Part shown: piece by piece, positions 9,726 through 16,637 of the stretch | How positions within the stretch are numbered: position 1 is the stretch's first letter | Layout: every line of letters begins with the position of its first letter | Assembly: GCA_903953805.1 (NCBI GenBank) | Contig: CAJBLC010000094.1 | Location: forward strand, 1 to 29,724 | Direction of reading: 5' to 3' | Source of the DNA: an uncultured Actinomycetes bacterium | GTDB lineage: Bacteria > Actinomycetota > Actinomycetes > Nanopelagicales > Nanopelagicaceae | Length of the DNA stretch: 29,724 nucleotides | Position numbers and translations under genes: made by a program | Notes under the pieces: generated by a model | Seen by the model: only the letters and a program-made list of their open reading frames with translations | Databases searched by the model: none | Told to the model about the DNA's origin: nothing

Positions 9726-9731
9726 TCTTCT

Positions 9732-9737
9732 AATCTA
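9732..9737 (-). promoter_or_regulatory. Leaderless -10 box (TAGATT) of the MalG gene
   Basis: Minus-strand TAGATT is followed by six bases (AGAAGA) and the GTG start at 9725. The same hexamer and spacing occur at 9751 and 18453. No convincing -35 box is seen. Confidence 0.6.
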
Positions 9738-9750
9738 CTAGGAGTGCGTA

Positions 9751-9756
9751 TAGATT
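9751..9756 (+). promoter_or_regulatory. Leaderless -10 box (TAGATT) of the aldo/keto reductase gene
   Basis: TAGATT is followed by six bases (GATACC) and the GTG at 9763. It faces the identical box of the divergent MalG gene 13 bp away, so both polymerases share one 37-bp gap. Confidence 0.6.
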
Positions 9757-9762
9757 GATACC

Positions 9763-10737
9763 GTGAAATATAGAAATCTTGGACGCTCTGGTTTATCTGT
9801 CAGCGAGCTCTGCCTCGGAACCATGAATTTTGGTCCCCAAGCAGATGTTCCAACTTCGCACCAGATCATGAATACCGCGATCGACAATGGAATCAATTTC
9901 TTTGATACCGCCGATCGCTACGGTGGCGATACCGAGAACCTTGGATGGACAGAAGAGATCATGGGTGAATGGTTCTCCCAGGATTCATCGCGCCGTGAAA
10001 AGGTAGTTCTTGCAACAAAGCTCTATGTTCAAATGGATCCTTATCCAAATAATCGCGGGCTCTCTGCACTGCATATTCGTCGCGCGTGCGAGGCAAGTCT
10101 TAAGCGACTTAAGGTCGATTACATTGATCTCTACCAGATGCATCACATTGATCGTGATACGCCTTGGGATGAGATCTGGCAGGCGATGGATGTCTTGGTC
10201 CAGCAAGGAAAGATTCTCTATGTAGGAAGTTCAAACTTTGGTGGTTGGCATATCGCCCAAGCTCAAGAGCGCGCCAAATCAAGAAACTTCATGGGACTTA
10301 TCTCTGAGCAGTCGATCTACAATCTTTTGACGAGAGATATTGAGCGGGAGGTAATTCCTGCAGCGCTCGATTACGGATTGGGAATTCTTCCTTGGTCACC
10401 ACTCAATGGTGGAATTCTTGGTGGCGTTATTAAAAAGGAGCGAGATGGAAAGCGCCGTCTCAACCCTGGAGCGGCAGCCCAAGTACAAGAACTCCGCCCT
10501 CAACTCGAAGAGTACGAGAACTACTGTGACGAGCTCGGCCATGAGCCGGCAGATGTAGCGCTCGCCTGGCTCCTTGCTCAGCCAGCAGTCTGTTCACCGA
10601 TCATTGGGCCTCGTACAGTCGATCAACTCATGACGAGTTTGCCGGCGATTGATGTCAATCTCAATGCCGATCAAGTGGCTCGTATCAATGCAATTTTCCC
10701 AGGATTTAAAACTGCTCCTGAAGATTATGCCTGGTAA
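9763..10737 (+). CDS. Aldo/keto reductase
   Basis: This 324-residue NADP(H)-type TIM-barrel oxidoreductase starts with the typical MKYRNLGRSGLSVSELCLGT. The catalytic tetrad is readable: Asp48 and Tyr53 in FFDTADRYG, Lys86 in LATKLY, and His127 in YQMHHID. The family reduces aldehydes or ketones, including sugars, in the cytoplasm; the exact substrate cannot be read from sequence. The gene starts at GTG with a leaderless-type promoter and is followed after about 12 nt by the MalF permease, so it probably works on a sugar brought in by that transporter. Confidence 0.92.
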   Translation: MKYRNLGRSGLSVSELCLGTMNFGPQADVPTSHQIMNTAIDNGINFFDTADRYGGDTENLGWTEEIMGEWFSQDSSRREKVVLATKLYVQMDPYPNNRGLSALHIRRACEASLKRLKVDYIDLYQMHHIDRDTPWDEIWQAMDVLVQQGKILYVGSSNFGGWHIAQAQERAKSRNFMGLISEQSIYNLLTRDIEREVIPAALDYGLGILPWSPLNGGILGGVIKKERDGKRRLNPGAAAQVQELRPQLEEYENYCDELGHEPADVALAWLLAQPAVCSPIIGPRTVDQLMTSLPAIDVNLNADQVARINAIFPGFKTAPEDYAW

Positions 10738-10749
10738 AGAGATTATTTG

Positions 10750-11640
10750 ATGCATAAAAACTCTATGCAGAGAAAGCGATCAGCGATCGGCTGGCTCTTC
10801 CTCTCGCCATATATTCTGATTGTTGCTGCCTTTCTCTTTACGCCACTGGCATATGCAGGATGGATGGCAATTCACACCCATAAATTGGTGGGCGGAACAC
10901 AATTACGCCCCCTTGAAAACTTTCAACATGCCTTCGGCGATCAAGTATTTGTCTCTGGATTAATTCGAGTACTTCTCTTCTCTGCTGTCCAAGTTCCGAT
11001 CATGTTAGCGATTGCACTCTTTGGTGCACTTGTATTAGATCTCTTCAATACCAAACTTTCGAAAGTCTTCCGGATTGTTGCTTTCTTGCCATACGCAGTC
11101 CCTGCGGTATTCGGTGGAGTCATTTGGGGCTTTCTCTTCAGTACCGTTCACGGACCTCTGCCACGGCTACTTGTTCATTTTGGTTTCCACAATGTCAATC
11201 TTTTTGCCACTTCATCATTTATCTATCTTGTCGGGAACGTGGTCACGTGGGGCTGCACTGGCTTCAACATGATCATTATCTATTCAGCTCTCCAAGCACT
11301 TCCAAAAGATTCCTATGAATCTGCAGTTCTTGATGGCGCCAACCAGCGACAGATTGCTCGATTTATCAAGATTCCAGAGATCACTGGAGCACTGGGACTC
11401 ACCACTATCTTTGCGGTGATTGCGTCGACGCAGCTTTATTCAGAGCCTTCTATTCTGAGTCGGTTTACAAATGGCATTAACAATGGCTACACACCAAATA
11501 TGTATGCATTTAGCGTCGCCTTCGGCAATGCTCAATTTAATTACTCAGCGGCACTCTCAATCACCCTTGCCATCATCGTCTTCATCTTCTCATTCGGCTT
11601 TATCGGTATCGCCAGCCGTAGGCGCCGTAACAATAAATAA
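10750..11640 (+). CDS. ABC sugar permease, MalF/UgpA type
   Basis: This is a roughly 296-residue CUT1 permease with about six membrane helices. Typical MalF-side stretches are FRIVAFLPYAVPAVFGGVIWG (about 107-127, with the Pro-rich turn) and the coupling loop YESAVLDGA (about 189-197), in which the usual EAA reads ESA. It ends in a basic tail ASRRRRNNK. I prefer the ATG at 10750; a TTG at 10747 directly before it would add one residue. It is cotranscribed with the aldo/keto reductase and probably pairs with the divergent MalG at 8889-9725. Neither a binding protein nor an ATPase is nearby. Confidence 0.92.
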   Translation: MHKNSMQRKRSAIGWLFLSPYILIVAAFLFTPLAYAGWMAIHTHKLVGGTQLRPLENFQHAFGDQVFVSGLIRVLLFSAVQVPIMLAIALFGALVLDLFNTKLSKVFRIVAFLPYAVPAVFGGVIWGFLFSTVHGPLPRLLVHFGFHNVNLFATSSFIYLVGNVVTWGCTGFNMIIIYSALQALPKDSYESAVLDGANQRQIARFIKIPEITGALGLTTIFAVIASTQLYSEPSILSRFTNGINNGYTPNMYAFSVAFGNAQFNYSAALSITLAIIVFIFSFGFIGIASRRRRNNK

Positions 11641-11689
11641 CGCCCCTTTTTCGCTTCTTTTGAGGTATTTCCAAGAGTAAAAAGCACTG

Positions 11690-11695
11690 TAAACT
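11690..11695 (+). promoter_or_regulatory. Possible -10 box (TAAACT) of the tRNA-Ser gene
   Basis: TAAACT fits TANNNT and lies 14 bases before the mature tRNA 5' end. No -35 box at 16-18 bp is convincing, so this is tentative. The remaining stretch from 11641 shows no strong hairpin or ORF. Confidence 0.35.
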
Positions 11696-11709
11696 ACCGA
11701 TCACCACTT

Positions 11710-11800
11710 GGAGACGTCGCATAGCCCGGTCGAGTGCGCCTCACTGCTAATGAGGTAGGGGCCCTAAAGCCCCTCGGAGGTTCAAATCCTCTCGTCTCCG
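11710..11800 (+). tRNA. tRNA-Ser (anticodon GCT)
   Basis: The acceptor stem GGAGACG (11710-11716) pairs with CGTCTCC (11793-11799), with discriminator G at 11800. The anticodon stem CCTCA/TGAGG encloses the loop CTGCTAA, with anticodon GCT at 11746-11748. A long variable arm (GGGGC/GCCCC) marks it as a class II serine tRNA, and the T arm carries TTCAAAT. It reads AGC/AGU codons. CCA is not encoded. No repeat of its 3' end is seen elsewhere in the window, so there is no evidence that it serves as an integration site here. Confidence 0.96.
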
Positions 11801-11867
11801 CTCTGTACATGTTGACCTAGAGCAGTAATGTACGGTCTCTCAGAACATCTATTTCTAGGGAGCTTCA

Positions 11868-12908
11868 ATGACTCAGGTAAAGGCGTATGCAGCACCATCA
11901 GAAGGTGCCCCTCTTGTAGCAACAATGGTTGATCGCCGCGAGGTTGGATCCGATGATGTTCAGTTCGACGTTCTCTTCTGTGGAATTTGTCATTCAGATA
12001 TTCATACCGTGCGCGGTGAGTGGGGCAAGAAGAGCTATCCATTAGCTCCAGGTCACGAGCTCGCTGGCAAAGTAACTGCAGTCGGAAGTAACGTCACTAA
12101 ATTTAAGGTTGGCGACCATGTCGGTGTCGGTTGTCTCGTCAATTCATGTCGCGAATGCGAACCTTGCCTAACTGGCCACGAACAATTCTGCTTAAATGGC
12201 GCGATCTTCACTTATGGCTCAACTGATCGAGATGGCACCATGACTCAAGGTGGATATACCCAATCTGCAGTTGTGAATCATAATTTTGTCGTTCATATTC
12301 CAATGAATCTTCCACTTGATGCAGCAGCACCACTTCTTTGTGCCGGTTCAACTCTTTGGGCACCACTGAAGCGTTGGAACGCTGGACCAGGTAAGAAGAT
12401 TGCCATTATCGGATTCGGTGGATTGGGCCACGTCGGCTTAAAGCTTGCAAAAGCATTGGGTGCCGAGGTGACTGTCTTATCTCACTCAGATAAGAAGAAA
12501 GAAGATGCTCTCAAGATGGGCGCAGTTGCATTCCACAAGATGGATGCTGCAGCATTTGCCTCTCTTGCTGAGAGCTTCGACCTTATTCTCAATACAGTAA
12601 GCGCAACAGTTGATTTTCCTGCTTATTACAACTTGCTCAAATTTGATGGCGCATATGTCGTTATTGGTGCAGATCCATCGCCATCAGTCTCTGTATCAAC
12701 AAGCATGGGAATCTCTAAGCAGCGAGTCTTCACCATGTCTCTCATCTCAGGTATTCAAGAGACGCAAGATATGCTCAATTTCTGCGGCGAACACAACGTT
12801 CTTCCAGAGATTGAAGTCATTCCTGCCAGCTATATCAATGAAGCCTTTGATCGTGTAGTTGCAAGCGATGTTCGATATCGCTTTGTAATCGACAACTCAA
12901 CTATGTAA
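11868..12908 (+). CDS. Zinc-dependent alcohol dehydrogenase (MDR superfamily, YahK/CAD-like)
   Basis: This 346-residue enzyme has both zinc sites. The catalytic zinc ligands are probably Cys41 in CGICHSD, His63-Glu64 in PGHE, and Cys158. The structural zinc uses Cys94, Cys97, Cys100 and Cys108. The cofactor fold shows GFGGLGH (about 182-188). This subfamily (YahK, cinnamyl-alcohol-dehydrogenase-like) usually interconverts broad aldehydes and alcohols with NADP(H). The ATG at 11868 follows an AGGGAGC ribosome-binding site. It lies just after tRNA-Ser and 38 nt before the 2-hydroxyacid dehydrogenase. It could detoxify aldehydes produced by nearby sugar or P450 chemistry; that is inference. Confidence 0.94.
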   Translation: MTQVKAYAAPSEGAPLVATMVDRREVGSDDVQFDVLFCGICHSDIHTVRGEWGKKSYPLAPGHELAGKVTAVGSNVTKFKVGDHVGVGCLVNSCRECEPCLTGHEQFCLNGAIFTYGSTDRDGTMTQGGYTQSAVVNHNFVVHIPMNLPLDAAAPLLCAGSTLWAPLKRWNAGPGKKIAIIGFGGLGHVGLKLAKALGAEVTVLSHSDKKKEDALKMGAVAFHKMDAAAFASLAESFDLILNTVSATVDFPAYYNLLKFDGAYVVIGADPSPSVSVSTSMGISKQRVFTMSLISGIQETQDMLNFCGEHNVLPEIEVIPASYINEAFDRVVASDVRYRFVIDNSTM

Positions 12909-12946
12909 TTTTCAGACCAGATTTTCCGGTAATGATGGGAGAGTAG

Positions 12947-13840
12947 ATGTCGCACGTCGTCTGGACCCAATGGGCTGATCTAGAAGTTCCAGAAGGCTTT
13001 GTGAAGCTCTCTCCCGAGAGCTGTGATCTTGCGAACGGCGATTTATCGAAGATCACTTTCTTTGTTCCGAAGTACATGAGCGGCAAGGATGGGCTTCGAC
13101 CTACTGCGCGCATGACTAATCTCAAAACTCTCCACCTCTTAATGGCGGGGTATGAAGAAGCATTTGATTTTGTGAAGCCAGGAGTCCAGCTCTGCAATGG
13201 TCGCGGTGTTCATAATGCTTCGACAGCTGAGTTGGCAGTTGGGCTGGCGATTGCATCGCGCCGAGGATTCAATGACTTCATCCAAGCACAAGATCGTGAC
13301 GAGTGGTTGCATCAAAGTTATCCCACTCTCAACGACAGCAAGATTGCGATAGTTGGCTATGGCTCAATCGGGCAGACCCTAGAAACATATCTCAGTGTTT
13401 ATGATGTCTCTATTACTGGATACACAAGAAGCGGTAGTGACGGTTCTAAGAAGTTATCGGAATTCGATGCTGATCTCCCAAGCTTTGACATCATCTTTCT
13501 CATTCTCCCGCTCAATCCAGAGAGTAATAAGTTCTTTGATGCAGATAGATTGGCGAAGATGAAGGATGGCGCGCTCATAGTGAATGTGGCACGCGGCCCG
13601 ATCATTGATACAGATGCGCTAGTTGCTGAGCTCAATTCTCGACGAATTTATGCTGCTCTTGATGTCACAGATCCAGAGCCACTTCCGGTAGGCCATCCGC
13701 TGTGGAGCGCTCCACACTGCATCATCACTCCACATGTAGGTGGCGATTCCGCAGCCTTTGAATCACGCGGTAAGCGGCTTATCGAAGAGCAATTAAAGCG
13801 GTTAGCAGCTGGAGAGAGTCTTCTCAATATCGTTAATTGA
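12947..13840 (+). CDS. D-isomer-specific 2-hydroxyacid dehydrogenase
   Basis: This 297-residue NAD(P)-dependent protein has the nucleotide-binding motif GYGSIG (137-142). The catalytic triad is Arg216 in VNVARGP, Glu244 in TDPEPLP, and His263 in TPHVGG. The family reduces 2-keto acids or oxidises D-2-hydroxyacids such as glyoxylate/hydroxypyruvate or D-lactate. It is slightly shorter than the typical 310-330 residues, mostly in the substrate-binding N-terminal half. A GGGAGAG ribosome-binding site precedes ATG 12947. It may share a transcript with the alcohol dehydrogenase. Its last 8 bp overlap the end of the convergent aldo/keto reductase. The substrate is not identifiable. Confidence 0.93.
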   Translation: MSHVVWTQWADLEVPEGFVKLSPESCDLANGDLSKITFFVPKYMSGKDGLRPTARMTNLKTLHLLMAGYEEAFDFVKPGVQLCNGRGVHNASTAELAVGLAIASRRGFNDFIQAQDRDEWLHQSYPTLNDSKIAIVGYGSIGQTLETYLSVYDVSITGYTRSGSDGSKKLSEFDADLPSFDIIFLILPLNPESNKFFDADRLAKMKDGALIVNVARGPIIDTDALVAELNSRRIYAALDVTDPEPLPVGHPLWSAPHCIITPHVGGDSAAFESRGKRLIEEQLKRLAAGESLLNIVN

Positions 13841-14795
13841 TGAGCCCGGCTTCCCGTAGTTCATCCCAGAGACCACTCGGTAGGTCAAGGTTGAATTCGT
13901 TGATGTTCTTTTCTAGTTCGGATGCATCACTTGCGCCAATAACGACAGTGGTGACACCAGGATTCTGAATCGGGAACTGGAGCGCTGCCGCTGTCAATGA
14001 AACTCCACGTTCATTGAGGAAGGCGCCAATCTTTATCGCGCGTTGAATTACCTCTTCAGGAGCAGGGGCATAATCAAATGTGGATCCGGCACGAGGGTTT
14101 GCGAGGACTCCGGAATTGAATACTCCCGCAGCAAGAACAGCAACATTCTTCTTCTGAGCAAGAGGAATAAGTTCTTTTCCAGCCTCTTGATCGAGCAGGG
14201 TGTAACGACCTGCGATGAGTACAACATCTAGGTCGCATTCGTTGATCATGCGCATCGTCTCGGCACAGTAATTAAGGCCGGTACCTACACCTTTAATAAT
14301 TCCTTGGGAGCGATATTCCGCCAACACCGGGAAGGCTTCATTGATCGCTTGGTCCATGTGGTTTTCAATATCGTGCATCAACGCAATATCAATGTGATCT
14401 AAACCGAGCCGGTCAAGGCTTTCATCGATGGAACGTTTCACACCATCGGCTGAGAGATCAAAGACAGGTGCAACACCGGGAAGTACATCGGTAAATATGC
14501 CCTTATCTGGATTAGTTGCTGGATCTAAAACTCGACCAACTTTGGTCTCTAAAACATAAGGCTTGCCATTTTTGAGTAGTCCACGACCTAAACGAACTTC
14601 AGCTTTTCCAAAGCCATAAAAGGGTGCGGTATCAAAAAAGTTAATACCTTGATCAAGAGCATATGCAATCAATGCATCGCAATCATCTTCCGCGAGTGAT
14701 CGCCCGAACCCGGCAAGCGGACCTGTTCCAAGACCTAATCGAGTGACCTCAAGTCCTGTGGCTGCAAGGCTAACCTTTGTCGCGTGTCGCTTCAT
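13833..14795 (-). CDS. Aldo/keto reductase, D-threo-aldose 1-dehydrogenase-like
   Basis: From the ATG at 14795 the protein has 320 residues; a TTG at 14813 would add six. The tetrad is Asp55 and Tyr60 in FFDTAPFYGFGKAE, Lys85 in LETKVGR and His141 in ALMHDIE. The APFYGxGxAExRLG pattern and the following segment resemble the L-fucose/D-threo-aldose 1-dehydrogenase and pyridoxal dehydrogenase branch, which oxidises free aldoses such as L-fucose or L-galactose to lactones. The subgroup is from memory and only moderately certain. A TACCCT -10-like box lies seven bases before the ATG, suggesting a leaderless transcript diverging from the ThuA-like gene. Confidence 0.9.
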   Translation of the reverse strand: MKRHATKVSLAATGLEVTRLGLGTGPLAGFGRSLAEDDCDALIAYALDQGINFFDTAPFYGFGKAEVRLGRGLLKNGKPYVLETKVGRVLDPATNPDKGIFTDVLPGVAPVFDLSADGVKRSIDESLDRLGLDHIDIALMHDIENHMDQAINEAFPVLAEYRSQGIIKGVGTGLNYCAETMRMINECDLDVVLIAGRYTLLDQEAGKELIPLAQKKNVAVLAAGVFNSGVLANPRAGSTFDYAPAPEEVIQRAIKIGAFLNERGVSLTAAALQFPIQNPGVTTVVIGASDASELEKNINEFNLDLPSGLWDELREAGLIN

Positions 14796-14827
14796 GGTGA
14801 TGAGGGTATACAACTATCGGGTTGAGC

Positions 14828-14833
14828 GATACT
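14828..14833 (+). promoter_or_regulatory. Leaderless -10 box (GATACT) deciding the start of the ThuA-like gene
   Basis: GATACT is followed by six bases (GGTCTT) and the ATG at 14840. This spacing matches the other leaderless boxes and argues against the in-frame TTG at 14822, which would lie upstream of the box. Confidence 0.55.
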
Positions 14834-14839
14834 GGTCTT

Positions 14840-15532
14840 ATGAAAAAAGTATTAATTGTGCGCGGCGGGTGGGAAGGCCACTTTCCGATTGAGGCCACAG
14901 ATAGCTTCATCCCTTTTCTCATAGGTGAGGGCTTTGATGTGCGACTTGAAGGCTCTACCACAATTTATGCTGATCACGAATATATGTCGACTGTGAATCT
15001 GATAATCCAAGCGATCACTTTTGGCAAACTTGAAGATAATGAAGTTGAGGGCTTAGTAGCCTCTGTGAAAAACGGAGCCGGATTCGTGGGTTGGCACGGC
15101 GGCGTACTTGCCTCCTTTGGATTGAGTGAAAAGTATTTACATATGATCGGTGCCATCTTTGTTAGCCATCCGGGAAAGATTCCATCTGAGAGAACTGGTG
15201 ATCAATCAGATTGGTTTGTTCCACATAGCTACACGATCACCCCATCGGGTAAGAGACATGAAATCACCGCTGGCATTGAAGATTTTGAATTGACCACTGA
15301 ACAGTATTGGTTACTCCACGATCCTTATATGGATATTCTCGCAACAACGACACAAGCTAAACGCGCTGAGGATCCTTGGCATGAACCAGTGACATCTCCT
15401 GCGATATGGACTCGTTTATGGGGCGAAGGAAAAATCTTTGTTATGACTGCAGGACATGATCTTGAGGTTCTTAATAACGATAATGTTAGAAAGATTATTG
15501 AACGTGGGATTACGTGGGCGAGTAAGAGGTAA
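14840..15532 (+). CDS. ThuA-like (trehalose-utilisation family) protein
   Basis: This 230-residue protein resembles the ThuA/DUF1037 family, which has a glutamine-amidotransferase-like fold. Visible landmarks are KKVLIVRGGWEGH at the N-terminus, AGFVGWHGG in the middle, a SHPGK segment, and near the end WGEGKIFVMTAGHD. The family is found in sugar operons and has been linked to 3-keto-glycoside metabolism, but a precise reaction cannot be claimed here. It is cytoplasmic, with no signal peptide or membrane helix. I chose ATG 14840 over TTG 14822 because of the -10 box at 14828. It diverges from the aldose-dehydrogenase-like gene, and the P450 operon begins about 40 nt downstream with its own promoter. 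Confidence 0.82.
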   Translation: MKKVLIVRGGWEGHFPIEATDSFIPFLIGEGFDVRLEGSTTIYADHEYMSTVNLIIQAITFGKLEDNEVEGLVASVKNGAGFVGWHGGVLASFGLSEKYLHMIGAIFVSHPGKIPSERTGDQSDWFVPHSYTITPSGKRHEITAGIEDFELTTEQYWLLHDPYMDILATTTQAKRAEDPWHEPVTSPAIWTRLWGEGKIFVMTAGHDLEVLNNDNVRKIIERGITWASKR

Positions 15533-15537
15533 TGCTC

Positions 15538-15566
15538 TTGACTGGCACTTTTTGACTGACTAAGTT
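15538..15566 (+). promoter_or_regulatory. Leaderless promoter of the P450 operon
   Basis: TTGACT (15538-15543), a 17-bp spacer and TAAGTT (15561-15566) are followed by six bases and the ATG at 15573. The leading TTGACTGGC also occurs at the arabinose-operon promoter (21581). TTGACTG is repeated at 15552. This is the best two-box leaderless promoter in the window. Confidence 0.7.
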
Positions 15567-15572
15567 CGCTCT

Positions 15573-16637
15573 ATGGCAGTTGTGAAGGTACCAATAGATC
15601 GTGTCATTACCGGTCACAAAGCAGTTCGTGAAGCGCTCCGCGATACTCAAACCTACTCGTCAGATTTACAAGGCGATGCCGATGTACGAGATTATCGCCA
15701 ACTCCCATTGGAAGTTGATCCTCCAAAACACCATGCATACCGAGCAGCTCTCGCCCCATATTTTGTGAAGCCTTTTGTTGAGAAATTTGCCAAGGATTTT
15801 CAATCGAACTCTGAGAGGCTTTTAGAAGAGTTCTTTTCGCAAGACGGAATTGATGTAGTGAGTGGTCTAGCTCTTCCACTTGTGATGCACAATCTCGGAG
15901 CTTTCTACGGTCGTCGGCAGGATGTAGAAGAGTGGATTTCGTGGGGACCAGATGTATGGACAGCGACCGGTAAAAATCGTGACGGTGAAGTGCTCCATGC
16001 TTACCTCGATCGGGTATATGAAGAAGCGATCACAAACCCTTCTGAAGATATCTGGAGTGAGTTAGCGCGTTTAGAGGTAGATGGTGAGGTGATCACCGCT
16101 CTCGAGTTCCGCGGTATTGCTGGCATCATGCTCGCTGGTGGAAGAGATACCGTCGTCAAGCTATTGACTGGAATCGTCTGGCATCTTGGGAACTCTCCTG
16201 AAGATGTGCAATGGTTGCGATCTGAACCTGAATCGATCGATCGTGCGATCAATGAGTTCTTGCGATACACCACTCCTAATACTGCGATGGCACGAACAAC
16301 AGTTCCTGAAACTGGGGCAGAGGAGCTACCTGCTAATCGATATGTCAGTATGAGCTTCTTCTCCGGCAATTTCGATGAGACTGTCTTCCCTAATCCCGGA
16401 TCCATAGATCTCAAGAGAGAACGTAACCCGCATCTCAGTTTTGGTTTTGGCCCCCATACCTGCATCGGTAATCATCTCGCTGAATATGAGGCAAAGATCT
16501 TTCTTCAGACAATCCTCGATAAGAAGATCGAGTGGTTGATAGATCCGAAGTCAGAGATTTCATTCTATGAAGGCCAATTATCATCAGTTCCCAAGGAGTT
16601 TACGAGCCTTTATACCGTGAAGAATTCAGGTAACTAG
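15573..16637 (+). CDS. Cytochrome P450, short N-terminus
   Basis: The 354-residue protein has the P450 hallmarks in order: C-helix region DPPKHHAYR (49-57), I-helix AGGRDT (188-193), ExxR in the K helix (Glu228-Arg231), and the haem loop FGFGPHTCIG with axial Cys297. It should be a soluble monooxygenase needing external redox partners; no ferredoxin or reductase gene is in the window. It begins close to the B-helix region, so about 40-60 residues usual at the front of bacterial P450s are missing. The start cannot be earlier, because an in-frame TAA lies at 15561-15563. The next gene's ATG directly abuts its stop. The substrate is unknown; context suggests a sugar-derived compound. Confidence 0.92.
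   Translation: MAVVKVPIDRVITGHKAVREALRDTQTYSSDLQGDADVRDYRQLPLEVDPPKHHAYRAALAPYFVKPFVEKFAKDFQSNSERLLEEFFSQDGIDVVSGLALPLVMHNLGAFYGRRQDVEEWISWGPDVWTATGKNRDGEVLHAYLDRVYEEAITNPSEDIWSELARLEVDGEVITALEFRGIAGIMLAGGRDTVVKLLTGIVWHLGNSPEDVQWLRSEPESIDRAINEFLRYTTPNTAMARTTVPETGAEELPANRYVSMSFFSGNFDETVFPNPGSIDLKRERNPHLSFGFGPHTCIGNHLAEYEAKIFLQTILDKKIEWLIDPKSEISFYEGQLSSVPKEFTSLYTVKNSGN

Noticed and set aside
11710..11800. tRNA-Ser as an attachment site for an integrated element
   Set aside because: No integrase gene and no second copy of the tRNA 3' end were found in the window; flanking genes look like ordinary metabolic genes.
14822..14839. TTG start for the ThuA-like protein
   Set aside because: The GATACT box six bases before ATG 14840 lies downstream of this TTG, so the transcript would not include it.
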